Part shown: positions 7,177 to 15,583 of the stretch, one piece after another
Layout of the letters: each line of letters starts with the position of its first letter
How positions within the stretch are numbered: the first letter of the stretch is position 1
Assembly: GCF_023715145.1 (NCBI RefSeq)
Contig: NZ_JAMBNP010000010.1
Location: 124,001-188,000 of the forward strand
Length of the DNA stretch: 64,000 nucleotides
Origin: Paenibacillus glycanilyticus
Lineage (GTDB): Bacteria > Bacillota > Bacilli > Paenibacillales > Paenibacillaceae
Direction of reading: 5' to 3'
Program-made: the position numbers and the translations under genes
The notes under the pieces: generated by a model
The model's database searches: none
The model's input: only the letters and a program-made list of their open reading frames with translations
Told to the model about the DNA's origin: nothing

Positions 7177-8397
7177 TCAAGATTGCTCGGCAGCGGCCTT
7201 GGAGGCGGCCATCTTATCCTCCATGTGCTGTCTCTTCACCAGAACGGCGGCAATTATCAGCATCACGCCATTAATAATAAACACCCAGCGGATCGGAATG
7301 ACGCCGCCAAGCACGCCCCCGATTACCGGTCCAAGCATGGTGGCGAACTGCGTAGCCGACTGATTCAGGCTGAAGGCCCGGCCGCGGAAGCTTGTCTCCG
7401 TAGATTTCACGATCATCGCGTTAATAGCGGGGGTAACCCCGGCGAAGAACAGGCCGTATACAAAGCGAAGTATCCCGAATTCGGTAATGTGGCCGACGAA
7501 AAACTGCAGGCAGTTGCCGATGCCGCCCCCAAGCAGACCGATAAAGAGTACCTTCGAGAAGCCGATCCTTGAGCCGAACTTGCCCCACTGCGGCGCGGCG
7601 ATTAAGGTGGCGATCCCGACTGCGGAGAACACGATCCCCGATTGCAGCGAGGCATCATGCTCGTTAGCCCCAAGCTGCAGCACATAGACCGTAAGCAGCG
7701 GCTCTAGAATCATTACCGAGAACATCGCTATTCCGGACATGCCAAGCAGCGCCAGGAATGCCTTGTTATGCGAAGCATGCTTGAGATCATCCAGAACGGA
7801 GGAGCGTACGCCGGAGCGGTTGAATTTATGCTCGGTAGCGAAGAAGGTTGCGATAAGCGCGGCCACAAGCACGATACAGCCCGAGAAAATAAACGATTCC
7901 CTATTGCCGATATAATGGCTGACCATACCGCCGATAAGAGGGCCCATTATGCCGCCCGTCGCGCCGGAGGTCGCCATGATGCCAAGGGCGTAGCCGGATT
8001 TCTCCTCCGGCGTATTGGTGGCGACAAGAGCAATCGCGGCAGGCACGTAGCCGGCGAGAAGTCCTTGGAACACCCGCAGCAGCAGGAACCAATACGGATC
8101 ATGGATAAAGAACGTAATGAAATAAAGTGCCGCTAAGCTGTAGCCCGAACGAATGAGCATCGGCTTGCGGCCATATTTGTCAGCTAGCGATCCCCAATAA
8201 GGCGCGATCAGCGCGCTGGCGAGAAACGTAATGCCAAACGCAATTCCGGACCACATTTCCAGATGGCTGTTCACTCCCAGATCATTGTGCAGGAACAGCG
8301 GAATGAACGGAATAGATACAGAATAGGCCGTGCTGCAAAAGAAAACGCCAATCCACAAGACGATCAAGTTCCGTTTCCACAAGTAAGGTTGGGTCAT
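7177..8397 (-). CDS. MFS drug-efflux transporter, MdtG/YttB-like
   Basis: The 406-residue membrane protein has the 12-helix pattern of the DHA1 drug:proton antiporters. It opens with WKRNLIVLWIGVFF and has the loop motif GSLADKYGRKP between helices 2 and 3, both very close to MdtG of enteric bacteria and YttB of Bacillus. It would expel small hydrophobic compounds. The ATG at 8397 is preferred to the GTG at 8406 because the AGGA ribosome site is too close to the GTG. It is convergent with nothing nearby and appears monocistronic; no regulator gene adjoins it. Confidence 0.9.
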   Translation of the reverse strand: MTQPYLWKRNLIVLWIGVFFCSTAYSVSIPFIPLFLHNDLGVNSHLEMWSGIAFGITFLASALIAPYWGSLADKYGRKPMLIRSGYSLAALYFITFFIHDPYWFLLLRVFQGLLAGYVPAAIALVATNTPEEKSGYALGIMATSGATGGIMGPLIGGMVSHYIGNRESFIFSGCIVLVAALIATFFATEHKFNRSGVRSSVLDDLKHASHNKAFLALLGMSGIAMFSVMILEPLLTVYVLQLGANEHDASLQSGIVFSAVGIATLIAAPQWGKFGSRIGFSKVLFIGLLGGGIGNCLQFFVGHITEFGILRFVYGLFFAGVTPAINAMIVKSTETSFRGRAFSLNQSATQFATMLGPVIGGVLGGVIPIRWVFIINGVMLIIAAVLVKRQHMEDKMAASKAAAEQS

Positions 8398-8550
8398 TTC
8401 AGTCACATCCTAAAACGTACGTCAGAGTACATGGTTTTCTTTTATTGTAAACCTAATTTTACGGAATCTCCATGTTGCGAGGGAAAAACAATACTTTTGT
8501 CCTTACAATAACCGGATTAAACCCATTAATAATTAAGCTCGTTTCATGAG

Positions 8551-8582
8551 AAAAAAGCCTCCGCGGAATTATCGCGGAAGCT
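8551..8582 (-). terminator. terminator of the alpha/beta hydrolase gene
   Basis: The stem TCCGCG/CGCGGA, extended by further pairs, has its T tract on the minus strand (six A on the plus strand at 8551-8556), just past the hydrolase stop codon. Confidence 0.75.
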
Positions 8583-8590
8583 GCTTTCGT

Positions 8591-9397
8591 CTAATGCCGC
8601 AGCGCCTCGAGCAGGCAGGCGTTGAACAGATCCAGCTCCTCGTAGAAGATGGCATGGCCGCTCTTGTCGAAGCGCAGCAGGATGGAGTTCGGAATGGTCT
8701 CCTTCATGATAATGGCGAGCTCGAATGGGCAGATGCGGTCATACACCCCGTGGAAAATATACGTTGGCACCTTGATCTTCCCAAGATCCGCCTTCACATT
8801 CTCATCCCGCAGCGTATGCCCGCACGCGATTATGGCGCGGGGCGACTGGTCGAGCTGCACGGAATCGAACCATTGCCTGAAGGCCGGAGACGGCTCGTTA
8901 TGGAAGAACAGCTTGCCGAATTCCTGCAGCATTTGCGGACGGTCGCGATTCGCGAGAGCGATAAGTCCGTCAAGCGCTTCAACCGGCATCCCTTGCGGGA
9001 AGCCTGGCTGCTTCGTAATGTAGGGAGCAGCCGCGGCGAACAGAAGCAGCTTGCTGACGCCGTGTCCGGCATGCCGCCCCATGTAGCGGACGGCTACGGC
9101 ACCGCCCATCGAGAAGGCGGCAAGGGTAATGTGCTTGAATCCCAACGTATCAATGATGACTCGCACGTCATCGGCCATCCGGTCCAGGCTGTAGCTTTCC
9201 CAAGGCGAATCGGATTTGCCAAACCCCCGGAGATCCATCCGAATGCAGCGGTAGCCGTACTTGGGAAGTTGGTCGACTTGGTACTCATACATGCGGTTAT
9301 CTAGCGGATAGCCGTGCACGAACAGAATCGGCTGTCCAACGCCCGTATCCTCGACATACAGGCTGACGCCGGGTTCGACATCAATATAATAATTCAA
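8591..9397 (-). CDS. alpha/beta-fold hydrolase
   Basis: The 268-residue enzyme has the standard fold motifs: an oxyanion-hole HGYPLDN segment, a nucleophile elbow AFSMGG with Ser96, and the likely acid/base pair Asp220 (HGVYDR) and His248 (KSGHAIF). The family covers esterases, haloperoxidase-like hydrolases and lactonases, so the substrate is not predictable. Translation is assigned to a TTG at 9397 because GAAGGAGA lies eight bases upstream and no ATG is available near it. The protein has no signal peptide and should be cytoplasmic. It is flanked by its own terminator and a repeat-containing intergenic region. Confidence 0.9.
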   Translation of the reverse strand: MNYYIDVEPGVSLYVEDTGVGQPILFVHGYPLDNRMYEYQVDQLPKYGYRCIRMDLRGFGKSDSPWESYSLDRMADDVRVIIDTLGFKHITLAAFSMGGAVAVRYMGRHAGHGVSKLLLFAAAAPYITKQPGFPQGMPVEALDGLIALANRDRPQMLQEFGKLFFHNEPSPAFRQWFDSVQLDQSPRAIIACGHTLRDENVKADLGKIKVPTYIFHGVYDRICPFELAIIMKETIPNSILLRFDKSGHAIFYEELDLFNACLLEALRH

Positions 9398-9479
9398 GGC
9401 TCCAGTCTCCTTCTTCTAGCTAGAATCGTTCTTTGTAGTATAGGTATGTGAAAGAACGTCCCCGTAGAAGAAGCGGAAG

Positions 9480-9672
9480 CGTACGTTGGATTTTATCCAG
9501 CAAAAATGGCTATAAGGGTGCAGTTAATGCACGTACATTGGATTCTATCCAATATTAATCGCTCTGATGGAGCATTTTCCAATCTTCAATTAAATTCTAC
9601 TGTACAAAATCCAACGTAAACCGGGCATTAGCTCCAGCAGCTGCATTTTTAATGTATTAAATCCAACGTGGA
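9480..9672. repeat. intergenic copies of the GGAT-N3-ATCC palindrome family
   Basis: This gene-free stretch holds GGATTTTATCC (about 9490), GGATTCTATCC (about 9540) and two degenerate relatives that keep only the ATCCAACGT half (about 9607 and 9660). The flanking bases (TACGTTGGAT, ATCCAACGTA) are the same as in the large arrays at 21.3-23.5 kb and at 59.4 kb, so these are dispersed members of one repeat family. Confidence 0.75.
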
Positions 9673-9725
9673 AGAGGTGAGGGCGGCAAAATTGCTCAGT
9701 GTGCGAGACGGGGTGGTGGGAGTGG

Positions 9726-9833
9726 CCCAATAAGAAGGAAAAACCGTGCTACAGCGGGGTGAACGAGTCGATGTGGGGTTGAAGCATCCCAATAAGAAGG
9801 AAAAACCGTGTTACAGCGGGGTTGACGAGTCGA
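9726..9833. repeat. two direct repeats with 62-bp period
   Basis: About 46 bases starting CCCAATAAGAAGGAAAAACC at 9726 recur at 9788 with a few substitutions. They do not encode a protein in any obvious frame. They lie between the GGAT-type repeats and the terminator of the diguanylate cyclase gene. Confidence 0.8.
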
Positions 9834-9867
9834 ACATGCCCGTTATCGTCACTGGGACCGTAGCGCG

Positions 9868-9910
9868 AAAAAAGCTGCCCCTTCCGTCATGTTCATGACT
9901 TCAGGGCAGC
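9868..9910 (-). terminator. terminator of the diguanylate cyclase gene
   Basis: The stem GCTGCCC/GGGCAGC encloses a second hairpin (GTCATG-TT-CATGAC). Six A at 9868-9873 supply the minus-strand T tract, a few bases after the gene's stop. Confidence 0.75.
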
Positions 9911-9916
9911 CTCGCA

Positions 9917-11518
9917 TTAGATCCGCGCCATACTCTGCAGGCTGCTGAACGCAACCGTGCGGTTGCGGCCGTCGCGCTTCGCCTGGTAGAGCGCTTGGTC
10001 GGCGTATTTGAACAGCTCGAATACTTCATCGGATACATCCGGGAAGCTCGCGACCCCAAGCGACATCGTCACCGATTCGCCAATCGGGGTAACGGACTGC
10101 TCGATCCGCAGCCTAATCCGCTCGGAGACCAGAACGGCCTCCTCCTCCGAGGAATGGGGGAGCAGCATCGTGAATTCTTCGCCGCCGAATCGGCAGCAAT
10201 AATCATCCGGTCTTTTTTCGCTGACCATAACGCCAGCCACAAACTTCAGAACTTCATCGCCCATATGGTGGCCATACCGGTCATTTACGCTCTTGAAGTG
10301 ATCAAGGTCCATAAGGATGACGGAGAACGGAGTGCCTTGCTGCTTCCACAAGGTTGTAATGGCACCCATCGTCCGTCTGTTGGTCAGGCCCGTGAGCGCA
10401 TCCGTATTGGCTTCGGCATGCAGCACTTCCTTCTGCTCGCGCAGCTTGTTGAAGGCAAGCGCCACCGTATCGACGAGCTGATTCGCTTCATAGTTCCAGC
10501 TGGCATCAGAGGTCATCGGCTTCAGCGAGTCGTCCCCGCTGGAGAGGCGGGAGGCGTACGTAGCGAGCCGGTTAAGCGGATGGGCCAGCTTGCGGGACAG
10601 CCAGAACGAGAGGATGACAAGCAACAGCACAAACGGCGCGGAGAACTTCGTCATCTCTTGAATGACGTTGGCCGAAATATCGGTAATATGCTCTTGCGGG
10701 GTCTGGGATACAATTCCCCAGCCGGCTGCCGGCACGGGCGCGAAGCCCGCCAAGAAGTTCTGTCCTTCCGAATTAATGACGCGCTGCGAGCCGCTTGACC
10801 CTTGCAGCAGCTTCTGGACGACCGGGTTGTCGCTCATATTGTCCGAGATCCGATATTTGTCCGGATGGTAGATCAGATTGCCGGAGGAATCCACGACATA
10901 GAAGTAGGAGCCGCTTGTTGTGCTGGACTGAACGCCTAGAATATCGCGGAAAATATTCGCCTGCTGCAGATAGATAGACCCGCCTACAAAGCCTTTGTAA
11001 TTGCCGTTACGGTCGAAGATCGGCGAACTTACCATCACGATCAGACGGTTCGTTATCGCATGGAAGGGCTTCGAAATATAAGGCTTCTTCAGCCTGAGCG
11101 ACTCCAATGTCGCTTCGGAAGTTGGCGTGCTGCCGATTAAATTCAGATTGTTCGGCGAGGTAGAGACAATAACGCCGTCGCTGTTCACGATCGTCAGCGA
11201 GTTGAAGTAGGGGCTGGTCCCCATGAAGAAATCCAGCTGTGACAGGACATTCTTATCGCTCAGCTCGATATCCGAGAAGTAATCTGCCGTTACCTTCAGA
11301 CTCTTCTGCATCGAGATCACGAGCGATTCGGTTGTTTTGCTCAAGTTAAGCGCGGCAATTCCGTTCATTTCGATTGTATTATTGAAGAGCGATTTCCGCT
11401 CGGTATTATATCCGATAATCGTACTGATGAAGATCGTAATAAGAACAGATAGAATAACCACAAAAGAAATAATAGACGATAGCTTGAAGCCTCTGCGCGG
11501 CCTTATCGGGTTGACCAT
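9917..11518 (-). CDS. membrane diguanylate cyclase with extracellular Cache sensor
   Basis: The 533-residue protein has an N-terminal membrane helix, a roughly 250-residue extracellular double-Cache-like sensor, a second membrane helix (FSAPFVLLLVILSFWLS), a HAMP-like linker and a GGDEF domain. The active-site motif is GGEEF, which is catalytically competent, and RPDD lies exactly five residues before it, the RxxD product-inhibition site. It should make cyclic di-GMP in response to an external ligand. I use the ATG at 11518. Its AAGGAG site is about 15 bases upstream, further than usual, so an in-frame ATG at 11569 remains possible. It appears monocistronic. Confidence 0.9.
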   Translation of the reverse strand: MVNPIRPRRGFKLSSIISFVVILSVLITIFISTIIGYNTERKSLFNNTIEMNGIAALNLSKTTESLVISMQKSLKVTADYFSDIELSDKNVLSQLDFFMGTSPYFNSLTIVNSDGVIVSTSPNNLNLIGSTPTSEATLESLRLKKPYISKPFHAITNRLIVMVSSPIFDRNGNYKGFVGGSIYLQQANIFRDILGVQSSTTSGSYFYVVDSSGNLIYHPDKYRISDNMSDNPVVQKLLQGSSGSQRVINSEGQNFLAGFAPVPAAGWGIVSQTPQEHITDISANVIQEMTKFSAPFVLLLVILSFWLSRKLAHPLNRLATYASRLSSGDDSLKPMTSDASWNYEANQLVDTVALAFNKLREQKEVLHAEANTDALTGLTNRRTMGAITTLWKQQGTPFSVILMDLDHFKSVNDRYGHHMGDEVLKFVAGVMVSEKRPDDYCCRFGGEEFTMLLPHSSEEEAVLVSERIRLRIEQSVTPIGESVTMSLGVASFPDVSDEVFELFKYADQALYQAKRDGRNRTVAFSSLQSMARI

Positions 11519-11602
11519 AGATAGTAGGTGATGCTCCTTCCTAAATCTTACTATCCGATAGTTTATCATTTTTTGTCGAAAGTATCGATAATCATTCTAA
11601 AA

Positions 11603-11658
11603 AAGAGCTATACTTCCCCCAATCGCAGCCTAGCAGGCGATAAGGAAGAATAGCTCTT
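11603..11658. terminator. hairpin upstream of the diguanylate cyclase gene
   Basis: AAGAGCTATACTTCC pairs with GGAAGAATAGCTCTT over 15 bp with one mismatch. It lies between two minus-strand genes, downstream of the sugar permease gene, and could be a second terminator for that operon; four A at the left end supply a short T tract on the minus strand. Confidence 0.5.
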
Positions 11659-11764
11659 AGTCATTCCTATAACTATACGGTTTTGCGTTCGCGGCACAGC
11701 AGATAGACTGACTATCGTCGTTCTTCATTATAATCGATAACCACGCTCCATACCGACATGCAAA

Positions 11765-11815
11765 ATGCCCATCCGTCCAGCCGCATAAAAGAATGCGGAA
11801 GGAACAGATGGGCAT
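11765..11815 (-). terminator. terminator of the sugar permease operon
   Basis: Nested inverted repeats: an outer ATGCCCATC/GATGGGCAT stem and an inner CCGCAT/ATGCGG stem. The element lies just beyond the stop codon of the second permease gene. Confidence 0.65.
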
Positions 11816-11823
11816 GTACGTCA

Positions 11824-12657
11824 TTAACCTTTAACGGCGCCGGCTACAACGCCTTTAACGATATATTTTTGCAGGAAGATGAACACGATGATCGATGGCA
11901 GAACAGCCATTACCATGGCGGTCATAGCGTATTGCCAGTCCGACGTATATTGGCCAACGAAGGTGTAGGCCGCAAGCGTCAGCGTCTTCGTATCCGGCGA
12001 GCCGTTAACCATGAGGAGCGGAAGCAGGAAGTCGTTCCACATCCACATGACGTCGATGATGACGATGGTTGTCGTTACCGATTTCAGCAGCGGGAAGATC
12101 ACGCTGAAGAAGAGGCGGAAGCCGGAAGCGCCGTCGATTGTTGCGCTTTCGTCAATTTCTTTCGGGATCCCTTTTACGAAACCGTGGTAGATGAATACGG
12201 CCAGCGGTGCGCCAAAGCCCCAGTACAGAAGGCCAAGTCCCCAAGTGCTCTCGGTAATGTGAAGATCCTTCGAGAGCTGAAGAACGGTAAGCATGATCGA
12301 TTGGAACGGAATGAGCATCGGCAAAATGCACAGCAGGTACAAGAGGCCGCTCCATTTCGTTTTGGTACGCGCCAGCTTGTAGGCCGCGATCGACGAGACG
12401 AAGACAATCCCGATCAGGCCAACGCCCGTAATAACGAAGTTGTTCAGGAACAGCTTCGGATAGTTGATAAAGGACCATACATGCTCGTAGTTGCCGAACG
12501 CCAGCTTGTTAGGCAGGGCGATAACGTCCGTCATAACCTCGCCAAAGCTCTTGAAGGAGTTATTGATGGCAAGGAAGAGCGGGTACAGGAACAACAGAGA
12601 CAGGAGGACCATCAAGATTTCAAGAATGATGCGTCCGGCTTTTGATTGACGGTTCAT
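11824..12657 (-). CDS. carbohydrate ABC transporter permease, MalG/AraQ type
   Basis: The 277-residue inner-membrane protein has six hydrophobic segments and the cytoplasmic EAA loop (EIDESATIDGASGFRLFFSVIFPLL) of CUT1 sugar permeases. It pairs with the permease encoded immediately upstream; start and stop codons share one base at 12657. The adjacent sugar-binding protein and alpha-galactosidase genes suggest an alpha-galactoside substrate such as melibiose or raffinose. No ATPase gene is present, so a shared MsmK-type ATPase elsewhere is likely. This is inferred, as CUT1 systems in this group usually borrow one. Confidence 0.92.
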   Translation of the reverse strand: MNRQSKAGRIILEILMVLLSLLFLYPLFLAINNSFKSFGEVMTDVIALPNKLAFGNYEHVWSFINYPKLFLNNFVITGVGLIGIVFVSSIAAYKLARTKTKWSGLLYLLCILPMLIPFQSIMLTVLQLSKDLHITESTWGLGLLYWGFGAPLAVFIYHGFVKGIPKEIDESATIDGASGFRLFFSVIFPLLKSVTTTIVIIDVMWMWNDFLLPLLMVNGSPDTKTLTLAAYTFVGQYTSDWQYAMTAMVMAVLPSIIVFIFLQKYIVKGVVAGAVKG

Positions 12658-13547
12658 TATGCCTCAACCTCCCTGCGTTTGAAGATCGTCAATTGAATGA
12701 TGGTTACGATAAGAACGGCAACGAACAGGATCAGCGCTTTGGCCGTGCCATAGCCGTACAGGTTGTTCTGGAACGTATCGCGGTAAATGTCATAAGCGAT
12801 ACTATAGGTCGTGCCGCCAGGTCCGCCGCCGGTCAGCGACAGGATGACGTCGAATACTTTGATCGAGTTGGTCAGCGCCATGAAGACCGAGATCGTAATG
12901 GACGGTGCAAGCAATGGCAGCGTAATGTTGAAGAAGCGGCGGAACGGACCGGCTCCGTCTACAGTTGCTGCTTCCTTCAGGTCATCGGGAACGGATTGCA
13001 GACCCGCGATATAGATAACGAGGTAGAAGCCGACCGACTGCCAGATGGATACGAGCAGGATGGAGATAAAGGCTAGTCCCGGCTCGCCCAGCCAGCTGAG
13101 CTTGAAGATGCCCCAGCCCGTGCTTGCGCCAAGCGATTCGAAGCCTTGCATGAAGATGAATTTCCAGATGAAGCCGACGATAACAAGGCTCAGGATGTAC
13201 GGGATGAAGAATGCCGCGCGCAGCCAGGTCGTCGATTTGAGCTTCATGTCGAGTACCAGCGCGAGCAAGATAGCAAGCACGTTCACCAGTACAATGTACA
13301 GAATCGCGTATTTAATCGTGAACCATGCCGATTGGGTAAAGTTCGTGTCATGCAGGAAAATTTGCTTGAAGTTATCAAGTCCGATAAATTTAGGATGCTT
13401 GGAGATCCCGTTCCACTTCGTCAGGGAATAACGGATCGTCATAGCAAACGGGATGTAGAAGGCGATCGCGATACAGATGAGAACCGGCAGCGTAAACAGG
13501 CCGAACTCGATTTTCTCGCTCACTTTTCTCCCCATTTTCTTAAACAT
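12657..13547 (-). CDS. carbohydrate ABC transporter permease, MalF/UgpA type
   Basis: The 296-residue permease has six membrane segments and the EAA loop (DDLKEAATVDGAGPFRRFFNITLPLL). It is the first gene of a two-gene minus-strand operon and diverges from the YesM-type kinase gene across about 200 bp. A GAGGTG ribosome site precedes the ATG. Together with the MalG-type partner it would form the channel for the sugar bound by the lipoprotein encoded at 17393. Confidence 0.92.
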   Translation of the reverse strand: MFKKMGRKVSEKIEFGLFTLPVLICIAIAFYIPFAMTIRYSLTKWNGISKHPKFIGLDNFKQIFLHDTNFTQSAWFTIKYAILYIVLVNVLAILLALVLDMKLKSTTWLRAAFFIPYILSLVIVGFIWKFIFMQGFESLGASTGWGIFKLSWLGEPGLAFISILLVSIWQSVGFYLVIYIAGLQSVPDDLKEAATVDGAGPFRRFFNITLPLLAPSITISVFMALTNSIKVFDVILSLTGGGPGGTTYSIAYDIYRDTFQNNLYGYGTAKALILFVAVLIVTIIQLTIFKRREVEA

Positions 13548-13617
13548 ATGTGCACCTCTTCTCGATGTCGTCAGTTTGCGCGTTGTGAACTTGTTGTAAT
13601 CAGCCGACTATACATCA

Positions 13618-13648
13618 TTGCCTTATTCGATATACTGTGTATTATAAT
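13618..13648. promoter_or_regulatory. possible divergent promoter region of the sugar locus
   Basis: ATTATAAT (13641-13648) is self-complementary and could serve as a -10 for either strand. On the plus strand TTGCCT lies 19 bp upstream, a long spacer. Position between the divergent permease and kinase genes fits, but the match is weak. Confidence 0.3.
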
Positions 13649-13753
13649 TGCGCCGGAAGGCAGCCAAAATGGATATATGCAAACGGTTAGGGGTAAAAAG
13701 GTGAACTTAAGCCATAGCAGCATGGGGAGTGGGTAGCAATCGCAAATCATATC

Positions 13754-15583
13754 GTGAAAGGCTGGGGCGCTCTGACCGAGCGAGTGTCCGGTCGTTTGGT
13801 GAACAAGCTTATTTTGCTTTTTACTACAATCATTATTTTGGTTGTAGGGACATTAACCTTCATCTCTTTCAAGATGTTGCAGCGGGAAGCGCTGAATAAC
13901 AGCATTGCCAGCACGTCTAACAATTTGCTTCTCGTGAACAAGAACCTGGAGGATTACCTCAAGGGAATGGAGCAGCTGTCGCTGCCGCAGGTCAATTACG
14001 ATGAGCTGGCCTTTGCCATCAGCCATGCGGCGACCAATTACGCGTCGAAAATGTTCGTCGAGGACTATCTGCGCAATATGTACTTCTCCCGCAGCAATGA
14101 GGATTTGGAAGCCATTTATTTATATTTTGTCGGGAGCGGGACGTACTACACGATCGCCAAGGAGAACTTCGATATCAAGATCCGGTCGGGCCAGGCCGAT
14201 AATATTCCGTCGATGTCCTGGTATAAGCGGGCGATGGTCAGCGAGACAAACCGGGCGTATCAGTCCTTCCTCCTGTCCAACTCGGAACGCGGGTATGAGA
14301 TGGATGACAGCCGGAGCTTCATGGCTTATCACCGGGTGCTCCGCTCGATCTCGACCAGAGCGCCGCAGGCCATGGTATCCTTCTACTACAACACGAATAC
14401 GATCGACAAGATTCTGAAGGATATTCCGCAAAACAAAGGGCAGCATCTGTTCTTCCTAAGCTCCGATAACGTGCCGTTCGCGCTGGACGAGAAGCCGTTC
14501 TACCAGTCGATGGTGGAAAGCGGCCTGCTGAAGCAGATTACCGCCGACGGGAAGAACACGAATGGCCTCACCTGGGAGCTGCCGGACGAAAGCAAGTATC
14601 TCGTTGTCTACAATGTAGGCGGGCAGGAGGGCTGGAAGCTGGTGAAGCCGATTCCTTATGAGGAGCTGTACGCGGCGGCAAAGGCGACCCGTAATCTGAA
14701 CTTCCTGATTGGACTGATGTCCCTGCTGCTTGCCGTCATTCTGATCACCTATTTCTCGAATGCGGTAACGAGGCCGCTGAAGCTTCTGTCGCAGCAGATG
14801 AAGCGCTTTAGTACCGGGGATTTCGAGGCTTCTACCGAGGTGGTCGGACGGGACGAGCTGGCGTATCTATCTCGCCAATTCAACCAGATGGTAAGCCAGA
14901 CGAATGAGCTGATTACCGAGCGGTACAAGATGAAGCTGGTGGAGAAGAACGCGATTCTGAAAGCGCTGGAGGCGGAGATCAATCCGCATTTCCTCTATAA
15001 CGCGCTGCAGGCGATCTCAACGAAGGCCCTGAAGGCCGAGCGTTTCGATATTGCGGATATGGTGGATGCGCTTGCCCTTACGCTGCGTTATTGCATCAGC
15101 GGGAAGGACATCGTCCGGGCAAGCGAAGAGCTGCTGCATATCGAGCGGTACATGTCCCTGCAGAAAGCGCGGTTTGGGGGAAGGCTTCAGCTGGTCATCG
15201 ATTGGGATCCGGAGCTGAAGGAGCTGGAACTGCCGAAGCTGTCGCTTCAGACGCTGGTGGAAAATGCGATCAAGCATGGCGTCGAGATGGTCTCCACTCC
15301 CGTCACCATAAGGATCAGCGCGAGAGCTGCGGGCGGTCACGCTTTTATCATCGTCAGCGACAATGGACCCGGCTTTACGGCGGGCAGGCTGAAGCATGTG
15401 CTCGAATCGTTCGAAGCGGATTGGAACGAGCGGGCAGAAGAAGAGGGAAGCGTAGGTCTTGTTAACCTGAACACGAGGCTGAAGCTGCTGTACGGGACAA
15501 GCTCGCAGCTTGTCATCCGGACGAGTCCGTCCGGTACGGAAATGGAAATGCTAATACCGCGAGGAGGCGGGCCTTATGTATAG
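13754..15583 (+). CDS. YesM-type sensor histidine kinase
   Basis: The 609-residue kinase has an N-terminal membrane helix, a long extracellular sensor, a second helix (LNFLIGLMSLLLAVILITYF), a HAMP domain and a His_kinase/HATPase module. The phospho-accepting His412 lies in EINPHFLYN, the LytS/YesM hallmark, and the ATP site includes NAIKHG and SDNGPGF. It should sense carbohydrate outside the cell and phosphorylate the regulator encoded next, whose start overlaps its end by eight bases. The GTG at 13754 is the first available start in the frame, but I see no good ribosome site for it, so the N-terminus is uncertain. Confidence 0.92.
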   Translation: MKGWGALTERVSGRLVNKLILLFTTIIILVVGTLTFISFKMLQREALNNSIASTSNNLLLVNKNLEDYLKGMEQLSLPQVNYDELAFAISHAATNYASKMFVEDYLRNMYFSRSNEDLEAIYLYFVGSGTYYTIAKENFDIKIRSGQADNIPSMSWYKRAMVSETNRAYQSFLLSNSERGYEMDDSRSFMAYHRVLRSISTRAPQAMVSFYYNTNTIDKILKDIPQNKGQHLFFLSSDNVPFALDEKPFYQSMVESGLLKQITADGKNTNGLTWELPDESKYLVVYNVGGQEGWKLVKPIPYEELYAAAKATRNLNFLIGLMSLLLAVILITYFSNAVTRPLKLLSQQMKRFSTGDFEASTEVVGRDELAYLSRQFNQMVSQTNELITERYKMKLVEKNAILKALEAEINPHFLYNALQAISTKALKAERFDIADMVDALALTLRYCISGKDIVRASEELLHIERYMSLQKARFGGRLQLVIDWDPELKELELPKLSLQTLVENAIKHGVEMVSTPVTIRISARAAGGHAFIIVSDNGPGFTAGRLKHVLESFEADWNERAEEEGSVGLVNLNTRLKLLYGTSSQLVIRTSPSGTEMEMLIPRGGGPYV

